Part shown: in pieces, positions 12,095 to 21,769 of the stretch
Layout of the letters: every line of letters starts with the position of its first letter
Numbering within the stretch: position 1 is the stretch's first letter
DNA from: Neoceratodus forsteri
Lineage: Eukaryota > Chordata > Ceratodontiformes > Ceratodontidae
Assembly (NCBI GenBank): GCA_016271365.2
Contig: CM057456.1
Coordinates: 1,400,921,001 to 1,400,985,000, forward strand
Reading direction: 5' to 3'
DNA: 64,000 bases
Translations under genes and position numbers: made by a program
The notes under the pieces: model-generated
Databases searched by the model: none
What the model was told of the DNA's origin: nothing
Seen by the model: the letters and a program-made list of their open reading frames with translations, nothing else

Positions 12095-14465
12095 GGCCTT
12101 GGAATACTTTCAGGACTTACTAAGTACAGCTGCCAACCTCTTCGCTCCTATGAAGAGACTGAGGGCGAAAGGCAGCTGTTACAAGTGGATCTCTCCATCC
12201 CTCAAAGCTCTAATGACTACTCGGGACAAAGCCTGGAAGAAGTTCAGGCTCTCCACCCTCCCGGCAGATCTTGTGGAATACAAAGCCCTAAGAAACAAAG
12301 CCAAGAGAGCCATTAAACTTGCTAAAAGAGAGTACATCACACACCTCCGGAAAACTAGCTTAGGCAACCCTAAGCAATTCTGGAATCATGTCAATGACCT
12401 GATCAAGCGCAGCAAAAAGACTGAATCCAGCCCCATGGAGATCAACGGTCAGCTCACTACTGACTCTTCTCTAACATCGGCTGCCCTTAACAACCACTTC
12501 ACAGATCTGGAGGCCTACAAGACCGGCCAATCTTCCCTGACTTTGGCCCCAAGCTCAGCTGAAGCAACACACTTTGAACGACCCTCTTTCCACCTGAGAC
12601 TGGCAAAGCGCACTGAGGTCCTAACCCTCCTAAAGACGCTGAAACCTAAAGGATCAGGGGGACCAGATGGGATCAACCCTCGGCTACTCAAGGCTGGAGC
12701 CACCTCCTTATCCAGGCCCTTAACCATGCTCCTTAACAGATCACTGAGGGAAGGAGCAGTCCCTGACCAGTGGAAACATGCCAATGTAGTCCCTATCCAC
12801 AAAGGTGGACTCAGGGAAAAACTAACCAACTATAGGCCAATCTCACTTCTCTGCACACTTGCCAAGTTACAAGAAAGGCTAATCTACAACCAACTCCGGG
12901 ACTACTTGGAAGCTCATCAGCTCCTTGCTCCCTCTCAACATGGATTCAGACCAAACCACGGTACTGACACTGCCCTCATTAACTTCTCGGACGAAGTGCT
13001 CAGGGCAATGGACAAAGGGATACCCACAGGTGCAGTCTTTATAGACCTGTCCAAGGCGTTTGACCTTGTCGACCACAATCTCCTGCTACAGAAGCTGCAC
13101 AATGTGGACCTAGACCCCCATGCCCTCAAGTGGTTTGGGAGTTATTTATCAGGCCGGACACAGAGGGTCACATGGAAGGGGGCCATGTCAGAGCCACTAC
13201 CTCTAAAACAGGGAGTACCTCAGGGTTCAATACTAGGCCCCCTCCTATTCTCCCTATTTACCAACGAATTAAGTACCTACTGTGGGGAGAATTCGGTTGT
13301 ACAGTACGCTGACGACACTGTCATCTACCAACCCTTGGGCGATGTGGCCGCTCTTGGTCCGCTCCTCCAAAAGGACCTCACATCCCTAGAGACATGGCTG
13401 TGTGAGAACAGAATGGTACTTAATGCAGACAAAACCAAGGCAATGCTATTCAGGCCAAGATCACTAGGACTTGACAGGTCTTCATCCCTCCGACTAACCA
13501 CACACTCGGGCAAAAGCATTAATGTAGTTCCCTCCCTAAAATACTTAGGCCTAACTCTGGATCAGTCTGTCACCTACAAGGACCACGTGGACCAGGTCAC
13601 CAGTACCCTACATCGCAAACTCGGTACCTTGTACCGACTCAGGGACCAGCTCATCCCTGAGGCCAGGCTCTCCATTGCGACAAGTGTCCTGCTCCCTACC
13701 CTGACCTATGCAGCCACGATTATACAGGGCATGGCAAAGCAAGAGGTATCCAGGATGCAAATCCTATACAACAAAATAGCTCGGTTCGCTACCCAAGACC
13801 ACCCGCGACGTCACCACTGTGACACTCTGGCCCAGCTCCGGTGACCCACACTGGCTGCTCGTCTCCAATATCCTTTGCTCGTCCAGGCCTACAAGCTACT
13901 CAAACCCCCTGCTCCACCAAGCATAGCCAGAACCATAGCCATTAAACACAACCCTAGGAATTTAAGGACATCAAAACGAACACTACTAGAAGTCCCCAGA
14001 GTAAGGACCAATGCTGGCGGCAGATCCTTTTCTTGCCAAGCCCCCAGCCTATGGAACAAGCCCCCCCCCCCGGTCCAGGACGTCTCTTCATTCACGAACT
14101 TCTGCACCAGGCTCAAGTCCCATATACTGGTCACAAGTGCATGCCACTGCCACGGCTCTTAAGGTATCCCCTTTTTCTGCATCAAACCTTCCCAAAGGTG
14201 AGCCGACCATGTACCTCCCTCTAGTATCTGGACACCTAGGGACCAATGCTACCTCATGTATATCACTATGCCAAGTAGTACTAAGGCAAAACTGTGTCAT
14301 GATGATAACCATGTCTGTAACCACCTTATGCTTGAACAACCTATGTAATCAAAAGTTTTTCTCCGCTGTATTTTATCTTGTATTGTTATCCTGGGTCGCC
14401 CCTGAAAAAGGGACCTTCGGGGCTCAGTGGGCCTACCCGGTCACCAAAATTTAATAAATAAAATA
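12095..14465 (+). mobile_element. LINE, L2/Rex1-like, 5'-truncated, RT nearly open
   Basis: Begins abruptly in the linker between endonuclease and RT, holds a complete-looking RT, and ends at 'ttaataaataaaataaata' after a small inverted pair 'gaccttcggggctcagtgggcc'. The 5' truncation fits target-primed reverse transcription. It is better preserved than the LINE at 7,968 and differs from it in sequence, so it is another family or subfamily. Confidence 0.85.
12099..13844 (+). CDS. LINE reverse transcriptase, 5'-truncated, 581 open codons
   Basis: The frame enters the copy already open (its first codon is TTG, not a true start). Blocks in order: linker to residue 190; 'KGSGGPDGINPRLL' near residue 185-200; 'VVPIHKGG' near 230; 'SQHGFRPNHGTDTALI' near 280; 'TGAVFIDLSKAFDLVDH' near 310; 'GVPQGSILGPLLFSLF' near 370; catalytic 'QYADDTVIY' near 395; 'LKYLGLTLD' near 475. 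Both catalytic aspartates of the YADD box and the 'SKAFD' Asp are present. A stop after 'LAQLR' at 13,844 and a frame change put the C-terminal piece 'QAYKLLK...APSLWNK' in 13,875-14,162. Without endonuclease and ORF1 it cannot move on its own. Confidence 0.85.
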   Translation: MEYFQDLLSTAANLFAPMKRLRAKGSCYKWISPSLKALMTTRDKAWKKFRLSTLPADLVEYKALRNKAKRAIKLAKREYITHLRKTSLGNPKQFWNHVNDLIKRSKKTESSPMEINGQLTTDSSLTSAALNNHFTDLEAYKTGQSSLTLAPSSAEATHFERPSFHLRLAKRTEVLTLLKTLKPKGSGGPDGINPRLLKAGATSLSRPLTMLLNRSLREGAVPDQWKHANVVPIHKGGLREKLTNYRPISLLCTLAKLQERLIYNQLRDYLEAHQLLAPSQHGFRPNHGTDTALINFSDEVLRAMDKGIPTGAVFIDLSKAFDLVDHNLLLQKLHNVDLDPHALKWFGSYLSGRTQRVTWKGAMSEPLPLKQGVPQGSILGPLLFSLFTNELSTYCGENSVVQYADDTVIYQPLGDVAALGPLLQKDLTSLETWLCENRMVLNADKTKAMLFRPRSLGLDRSSSLRLTTHSGKSINVVPSLKYLGLTLDQSVTYKDHVDQVTSTLHRKLGTLYRLRDQLIPEARLSIATSVLLPTLTYAATIIQGMAKQEVSRMQILYNKIARFATQDHPRRHHCDTLAQLR

Positions 14466-14524
14466 AATAACTAAAATAAGGCCCACTAAGCACACATACC
14501 TGTTTTTAGGGGCCACCTGGCAGC

Positions 14525-14665
14525 TTTGGGGTGGTTAAGTGACTTGTTCAGTCACACAGTATGCAAGTGGAGGATGTGGGAATCAAACCCAAGCCTGCTG
14601 GATGTACCAAGCTCATTTACAGTTCGTTACTCTAACCTCCATGCCACACTGCCAGTCCTTGCTTA
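14525..14665 (+). mobile_element. MIR/L2-like SINE or L2 3' end
   Basis: The order 'gtggttaagtgacttg', 'gtcacacag', 'gcaagtgg', 'gggaatcaaacccaagcctg' and a closing 'ctctaacctccatgccacactgcc' follows the 3' half of MIR and L2 consensus sequences. No tRNA-like head is seen, so this may be a 5'-truncated copy. Confidence 0.6.
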
Positions 14666-15129
14666 TACAGACTGCTGATAAAGAACCTAACAATCCAGAA
14701 TTACTGGCCCACAAAACTTAACTTGGCCGATTGATGGCACTGATAAAAAAGTTACCCCCTTACTCTGCAACTACAGTGAAGTTCTAACAAGCGTTTTTTA
14801 TCCAATCACCATTTAAAATAGATACGGCGGCCTGCAAGTGCTCTCTGTCCCAGAATGTCAGAGTAGCCTGAACCAATCCAAGCACCAATCGCGTGACCCC
14901 TGAGCGTCAACTGACAGATTATTTCGCAGAAAAGACCAGAAGTTAAAGAATATAATGTTTCCAAAACACACATTTTGAATAAATGCTTTTATAAACTAAA
15001 CCACTTAATAAAGAGCAAAACACTGACATATAATAAAACAAATATTCCTACATATGTCTGAATGATCTATACCTATTCTTGGAGGGGAGGCGGGGAGAGT
15101 AGTGGTAATCAGACAAAAACACTGATTAC
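14666..15129. other. no gene recognised
   Basis: AT-rich DNA, no supportable feature. Confidence 0.45.
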
Positions 15130-15850
15130 AAAAACCATACCTACAACGTAGGTAACCCTTTCTTCTAAAAACATAAATGTTTTCATCTGCTTACCACTTT
15201 ACACCAACTCCAGCAGTACCACAAGGAGGTGGGAACTAGGCTTACTTAAGAGAACAGATTCTGAAAGACGGATGGCAAAACCTAGCATCCCATCTTGCAT
15301 ACAGATCAACAGAATAATGGGACGTGAAAGTGCAGGTCAAAGACCAAGTTGCAGTCTTATAGATTTCCAGCAGTGGGATATCCCTGTCAGCTGCAATGGA
15401 AGCATGTGTACTCCCTAGTAGAATTAGCCCTAAGCCCAGTGAGGGGGCTCTTTGCCAGTTTATTGTAACAGTTGTGAAATACAAGAAACTAACCAGCAAG
15501 AAACACTCTTTTTGGTTGATGTATGATCCCCCTAGACACATCACCTGTGACAAATAACAGTACTGTCACCCCAATGTCCTCCTTTTCATGTCATAACTGA
15601 GAGCCCTTTCTACATCCAGTTTATGAAGCTGTGGCTCTCCTGAATTAGCATGGGGCCTAAGAAGAAATACAGCCACAGTACTAGCCTGATTCAAATGGAG
15701 TTCAGTCACCACTTTGGGAAGAAATTTCAAATGGGTCCTGAGGACAACCTTTTCCTTGTGGAAAATTTAAAAAAGGCTTGTAGAACAGAAAGACCCTGAA
15801 GCTCTCTCATCCTTCTAGCTGAAGTAACAGCAACCTAAACGATGATGTAA
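15130..15850 (-). mobile_element. DIRS recombinase fragment (copy F)
   Basis: The minus-strand frame 15,242-15,553 contains 'LLEIYKTATWSLTCTFTSHYSVDLYARWDARF', which lines up with the recombinase C-terminus of B4 ('LEICQAGTWKTVHTFTKHYSLDIQARSDARF'). The HY tyrosine is kept; the HxxR motif has decayed to 'STHAS'. 15,560-15,850 continues upstream recombinase sequence at the DNA level ('caccactttgggaagaa...', 'ctctctcatccttctagctgaagtaac'). At 15,139 'acctacaacgtaggt' recalls the terminal palindromes of other copies. Confidence 0.65.
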
Positions 15851-17189
15851 AAGTTGTAATGCAGTATGTACTGGTTTAAAAGAACTTGGCATTTCACATA
15901 CTCTACAATTACTTGCAAAGCTCAGGATCTCCTGTGCTGCTGAGATGTTCGTTTATAATGATCCATTTGAAGCAGAGAAAAGACTAGAAACAATATGTGC
16001 AGATTTTGCCAATAAAGACCCTGAACCAGACTGAGGGAGAGAACTGAGGGTGCTGACATGATTCTAGCCAGATCTTTCCTGGCATAAACTGACTGCATTG
16101 AAACAGAATTGTGTATACTATTTCAAATTATTTCTGCTATATTACTGCATTGAAAATTTTACATTCTCACTACAGGGATTATTTCTCTTTATGATGGTTT
16201 AGCGCTGAGAGTACAAATACATCAGGGGCTGAATCTACAGTCTGCATGCAGATTTAATTGGGGGAGTCCTCCTTAGGACTTTTCTGGTACCTTCGGGTTT
16301 GACTGGTGAAAACAAGATGGCTCCTGCTACAATGGCTGGAGAGGAACGGGTATATTACACGCATACAACATTTGCCCTTCCTATATGTAGCCTGGTATTA
16401 ACTAACTCCTCAAGAATGGGTGCATTACTATGAATGGTGCTGCCTGATGTGAATACATTTTGCCTACCTTAAGGCTGTTTCTCTTATGCTGTTCCTTCAA
16501 TACATGCTGTACAATGATGTCACTGTTGTGCTGACCATCTTAACCCTTGTTCAACAAAACGGTGCCACAAATAAAGAAGGGGGTCAGCATGTTTCAGACT
16601 GTTATTCTTTTATATGTGCTGAAATTTCAAAGTTTTAAATAAGGTTTAAAGTCGTTCCACTGGATTGGCAGGATGGCTCTCTGTTTAGTGACCCATATTA
16701 ATGGGTGAATTTATTGCATCGTTAGTGTGCATTTACTATGAAGTCATAAATGTGACTTTATTAAGTGACATCACTTAGGTGTAAAGTTTTGAACCATTAT
16801 TATAATGAACAGTCAATGGTCTTGCTGTATATGGCTTAACTGCTGCTATTTATATTCATTTCAGATGAAGGGTTCCCCCCCAATATGTGCAAGACAGACC
16901 AGTGATGCATCCTACTGTGACTTATCTTACCCGATTAGCTTTCTGAATCTTGAAATCAAGTTTTATTTTGTGCGTAGCTGTAGATCAGAAAATCAATCAA
17001 ACATCAATACAAATAAAATCATGAATGTCACCACAGACCGGAGAAATTATTTTTAGTTCTTACCCCAAACTAAATAACATTTCCACTTAGACAAATATGT
17101 GTTTCTGGTTGCTGATTTTCTGGATACTTTTAAATGTCCAACACCCGAGTTGAAACATTTAAACCTGCAAACTTCAGCTCTTCAGAAAT
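15851..17189. other. no gene recognised
   Basis: Between two DIRS scraps. Part may be further decayed DIRS sequence or a later insertion; nothing could be aligned with confidence. A frame at 16,805-17,056 has no motif. Confidence 0.35.
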
Positions 17190-17565
17190 CCCACTTTTAG
17201 GTGAGGTGAAGGCCACTGAGGTCTGGATGAAATCTCCCGTGAGACAGAGACAGGAGGTTCTGCCCCACTGAGAGACACAGATTTTTCTTGACAGACAATC
17301 TGAGCAGCAGATTGCACCAGGGTTGCCTGGCCCAATTTGGAACTATTACGTTCATTGCTGCCTTCTTCTCTGAATTTTAGGAGGACTTACAGAAGTAGAA
17401 AGAGCAGGCAAATGCATACAGAAATGTTCCTTTAACACACTCTCATTGCCTCCTCTAATACTAAGCCTGCCATTTGAGGCTTGCAGCAAAGTTGAAATTT
17501 CTTATTCTTCCAGGATGCAAACAGATCTTTCTGTTTGGGAACCCCACTTTAGGACACTAAAATGT
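17190..17565 (-). mobile_element. DIRS fragment, RNase H/recombinase junction
   Basis: DNA similarity to 45,080-45,310 of B1: 'ctggcccaatttggaac', a GA-rich stretch with 'catacagaa', and 'ggatgcaaacagatctttctgtttgggaaccccac' beside B1's 'ggggctgcaaaaagatctatctgtggggtgcccc'. No open frame remains. Confidence 0.5.
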
Positions 17566-17885
17566 AGAATGTGATGGCAGACATGGGCTGCTGGGTCCAC
17601 CCAGTTTGCCTTTTTTTTTTTTTATCCTCCATTTTTTGCTGTAGACCCTTCTTGGTCCATGGCGCAATCTCTTTCCCCCCACTTCCTTACCCCTACAATT
17701 TCCTTGTACCTGCCCCAGGCATTTTTGAACCCCATCACTGTTTTCACCCCCACTACCTCTGCTGGAAGGCTGTTCCAGGTAACCACCACCTGTTCTGTGA
17801 AGAAGTACTTCCTCACATCCCTTTGAATTTACCCACCAGTTCCATAGCATGCCCCCTTGTTCTAGAGCAACTTTTTCCCTGAAAA
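17566..17885 (-). mobile_element. CR1 LINE 3' end fragment
   Basis: On the minus strand the frame reads 'MRKYFFTEQVVVTWNSLPAEVV', the conserved CR1 C-terminus, and ends in a 3' UTR with 'ggcaaactgggtggacccagcagcccatgtctgccatcacattctacat'-type sequence. The CR1 at 20,600-24,640 has a matching 3' end. Confidence 0.8.
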
Positions 17886-18119
17886 ATATATTTATTTAAA
17901 ATGTTGGTAACCAAGAGAGGCATACTGTGCCAAAGCTCATTTCCAGGTGCGACCTGGGGATAAGGGAAGGATGGCAGTGTACATAAAAGACAGTTATAAT
18001 TAAGGAAAAAAAATATACAGTGCTTGAAAATGCAAATTATGCAAGCAATAGGGTTGGAATAACTCATGAGTATAACACAGGAAAATTATCCTGATAGAGG
18101 CATAGGATAATAAAAAGTT

Positions 18120-19800
18120 GCACTAATATATAAAAGAGAAAGATAAAAACGAAGGAGAGCGCAGAAAATTATACATAGGCCATAGGTACCAGCACATGAC
18201 GGAGAGCATTTGGGGTATAATACCATGCATAAGGAATCCATTAATGCGGGTAGCGAGAGCTTCACCCCAGGATGTCAAGAGGAGGATGGGCAGGAGCAAG
18301 AGGAAGGAGGAGTTACGGATAGCATACACTGTAAGCTTTGAAGAGACAGGGCTAGATGAAGGGAGATTGATAGAGTGTTCCAGACAGAGGGGGAGGCAAT
18401 AGGTAGGGCAGCCTGCCCCTAACTGGATAGAGGACATGGGAGAGAGAAGGTACAGGAGTCTCTGGAGCATAGTGGGTAGGAAGAGAGGGATGAAGGGGAG
18501 AGGAGCGAGGAGAGGAAGGAGGGAAGGGAGCCAAACCAGAATTTGGAAATAAGAGTGGTACAAAGATGCTGTCGCATAAGTGAAGAGAGGGAGAAGAGAG
18601 GAAGAAGAGGGAGCAATGGGTGTTGGGGTGAGAGTTAAGAGGCAAAATGGCAAAAGGCACTGTAGAGAGAGTCCAGTCTGGAGAGGGATGAGGAAGGGGC
18701 AGATCCAAAGACCACAATGGCATAATCAAACACTGGGAGGGTCATCTTAATAAGCAGCTCAGGGCAGACTTCAGGAGAGAGGCAGTACTTGTTCCAATAC
18801 ATGGCACCGAGCTTGTGACAGAGTTTGGTGAATACAGAATCAATATGGATGGAGAAGTCGAGTTGACTGTCCAACCAGATGCCAAGATATTTGAAGGCGG
18901 GAACAAAACTGAGTGTGGTGCCATCAAGGGTGGAAAATGAGGGTTGGGGGGAGAGCTTGGCAAGTTTCTGAGCAGTGGCAAAAGTCATGGACACAGTCTT
19001 CTTAGTGTTTACCTCAAGTTGATTTAGCAGGAACCAACACAGAACCCTAAGGAAGTCACTCTGTAGCAGGGACTCCACAGCTGGGGCTGGAGGTCCAGAG
19101 GCATAAAAGACAGTGTCGTCGGCATACAAATGGATATGGGAAGAGACAGACAGAGGGAAGATCATTCAGAAAGAGAAAGGACAGGGCCCAGAATGGAGCC
19201 TTGGGGGACACCTGCTAGAATGGGGGGTGGCAAGACACCTCCAACCTGAACACACTGCGTATAGCCCATGAGGCAAGGCTGAAACCAGTTCACAGTCTGA
19301 GTAGATAGACCAGCAGAGTGAAGTCTGATTAAGAGTAGCAGATGAAGAACTGAATCAAAAGCTTTAGCGAGGTCAGCGAAGATGGCTGCTGTGATGTGTC
19401 CCTGGTCCATGCCTGTGAGTATAGAGTTGATGACACGGAGGACAGAAAAAATAGTAGAATGATTCTTTCTAAAGTCAGACTGAAAAAGACAGAGGAATTC
19501 TGAAGAGTTAAGGTAATCAGTAAATCTAGTGAATACAAGGGTCTCTTGTAGTTTAATCAGGGAGGGTAGGGGCAAGATAGTTCTGTAGTTGCCAAGAGCA
19601 GAGGGGTCACCACCCCCCCCTTGTGAAGGGGGGGAACCCTGGCAACTTTCTATGCCTGAGGAACTGTGCCAAGTGTGAATGAGAGGTTCAGTAGATGGGA
19701 GAGAGGTAGCGCAATGGCAGGAGCAGAGATCCGGGGAAGTGTGGGGTTAATGCCATCAGGACCAGATTTTGAGGGGTTAAGGTAGAAGACAAGGTTTGCT
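18120..19800 (-). mobile_element. LINE, L2/Rex1-like RT fragment, minus strand
   Basis: Minus-strand RT from 'SKSGPDGINP' (about 19,765) to beyond the catalytic box. No endonuclease is seen, so the copy is 5'-truncated inside RT. It runs opposite to the two LINEs at 7,968 and 12,095. Confidence 0.75.
18635..19575 (-). pseudogene. LINE reverse transcriptase, broken
   Basis: 19,162-19,575 carries 'LPSLIKLQETLVF', 'FRKNHSTIFSVL', 'AAIFADLAKAFDSV' and 'GVPQGSILGPVLS'. After a frameshift, 18,635-19,165 carries the catalytic 'LYADDTVFYASG', then 'FKYLGIWLDSQL' and 'LGAMYWNKYCL'. Both YADD aspartates and the AKAFD Asp are kept. It is frameshifted once in the middle and further decayed near 18,650, so it is inactive. 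The order of blocks matches the plus-strand L2/Rex1-like LINEs in this window. Confidence 0.8.
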
Positions 19801-20599
19801 GGCAAAGGCACCTAGCTTCACCTGAGCTCTTTTCTTCTAGGTTTGCTTATAAGGACAGAGCAAGGAATATTATCAGAGCAAGGAAAAAGATTAAGGCTTC
19901 TTTTGGCTAGGCAGATTTACTGTGTGATATTATTTTCTTTTGTACTCACAGGGTTTATTACTGTCTTTTGCTAATATTTTACTTTATTGTTCTCCGATTC
20001 AAATTGCTGTTGCATGGTATACTTTCTGCTGCATTATTATAGGGTGTGCCTACAGGTTTGTTACTATTTTGTGCTTACAGATTACTGCTGTAATGTTCTC
20101 TGATTCAAATTGTTTTTTGCAAGGTATATATTCTGTTACTGCTTTATTTTTCTCTGTAGCAAAGTGTTTTTTGCAGTGTATATCTTCTGTGAAATTATTA
20201 CCACTGGTGCTTTACAGGTTTTACAGTTTTATTATTTACTTTTTTTTTAGGCTAAGCTTTCAAGGCTACTGCATTTGTTGTTGATTCACTGTTTCTGCTC
20301 TTACCTCCTTGTTTCTTTAGTCCTTGTTTCTTCCATTTTGGCAGGGGAAGGGCCCAGCCACCCACCCCCATCCCTGACCACCACATGCGACGCTCCTTTT
20401 ATAGGGTAGCACAGTCATGACATTTCCTGTAGCAAAGCAGGAAGGGGAGGATCAGAGGGATATCCACAAAGTGACCTCAGGGGCACAAGTAATTTAACTT
20501 GTTATAACAAGTTATATAAAAACAAACAAAAAAAACACAAAATCAAACTTTTGCTTTCAGTTTCCTCCTCCTAATTACTCGGACCAGGTTATAAACCTG
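19801..20599 (+). other. T-rich spacer with three imperfect repeat units
   Basis: Three T-rich units share 'ttctc(t/c)...gattcaaattg...ttgca.ggtatat.ttctg': about 19,996, 20,096 and 20,153. It could be the 5' UTR of the CR1 that follows, or an unrelated T-rich repeat. No coding signal. Confidence 0.45.
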
Positions 20600-20613
20600 G
20601 CAACTCATCTGGA

Positions 20614-21562
20614 ATGAATATGATTAACTGCAGGACACTTTTCAAAAGGGCAGTTATACAGGATTTAGGACGCTGTCCTATATGCTGGACCACTGGACAG
20701 CTAACGGCTCGGCTCCACGCAGCATGGGAAGAGACTGCACGCCTCAAATCGCATATTCAGGAGGAAATATATTATAAGAACCGCCCGCCATTTCCCCAAC
20801 ATCCAACTGAAGCACCTCGACCGCAGATGGCAGTTGGTCCGGGAGGTTGGCAGGTGGTTAGGAGGGGCAAATTGGGAGCACCATCACTCAGTGCTCTTCA
20901 ACGTATCACCTCCACAAACCATATAAAAACTCCAAACAGGTATGTGCCTCTTTCTCCAAAATCAAACAAAGGGGCAGAGGACACTGCAGCACAGGAGCTA
21001 GCACAACAAAACCTGCCCAAAACAGGGACCAAAACAAAAAAAGGCAAAAAGGAAATCCAAAACACTTCTAATCGTAGGAGACTCCATGATTCGGGAAGTT
21101 GATACCTACCTCCAGTCGAGGGTAATGGTCAGATGTCTCCCAGATACTTCAGCATGGAGAGACACTGACCGCATTGCTAAAACTGTGCAGGAAGCAGGAG
21201 AAAACATCGACGTCCTGGTACACACAGGGACTAACGATCTCACCAGCCGGTCAGTTTTGGAGACCAAGGAACACCTGACCAGCCTGGAAGATAAACTGCC
21301 ATCCTTTTCGTCCAGCATCTCCTTCTCTAAAATCCTGCCGCCCTGGGAGAAGGGGGGCAGGATGGAAGGTCAGAGAAGGGAAGATAGGGGAGCTAAACAT
21401 GTGGCTCAAGGGCTGGTACCAGGAAAAAGGACACAAATTTGTAGGTAACTGGCAACAGTTTTGGGAGCAAAAATTCTTTAAATTCGATGGACTGCATCTG
21501 ACTAAGGAGGGAGTCATTGCACTGGGGCAGATGTTTGATGCCTTTGCAGAATATTTAAACTA
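20614..21562 (+). pseudogene. CR1 ORF1 with SGNH-esterase domain, frameshifted
   Basis: The first frame (20,614-21,102) begins with 'CPICWTTGQLTARLHAAWEE', a CX2C followed by a probable coiled coil, and has a basic 'KKGKKE' stretch. A frame change then gives 'LIVGDSMIREVD' (GDS nucleophile block, about 21,068), 'VHTGTNDLTS' (GTND block, about 21,220) and, after another frame change, 'DGLHLTKEG' (D..H block, about 21,489). These are the blocks of the esterase domain described for CR1 ORF1 proteins. All three catalytic positions (Ser, Asp, His) can still be read, but not in one frame. Confidence 0.8.
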
Positions 21563-21769
21563 GCAGTTGGGGAGAGGGGTGCAGCACTCGATACATCGGA
21601 TGAGAAGAACACCCCTTCCCCCTCAGCTAGTGCTCAAACAGGAGTTCAGCATGTTTATAGCTCATTTGCATCACCAGGTAAGGTAAAAGGTCTGGCTCTC
21701 CATAAGACACGCAGGGGAAAAGTGGACCTCGCCCCACAACTAATGCAACAAAATCTGGCCAATGGAAAA

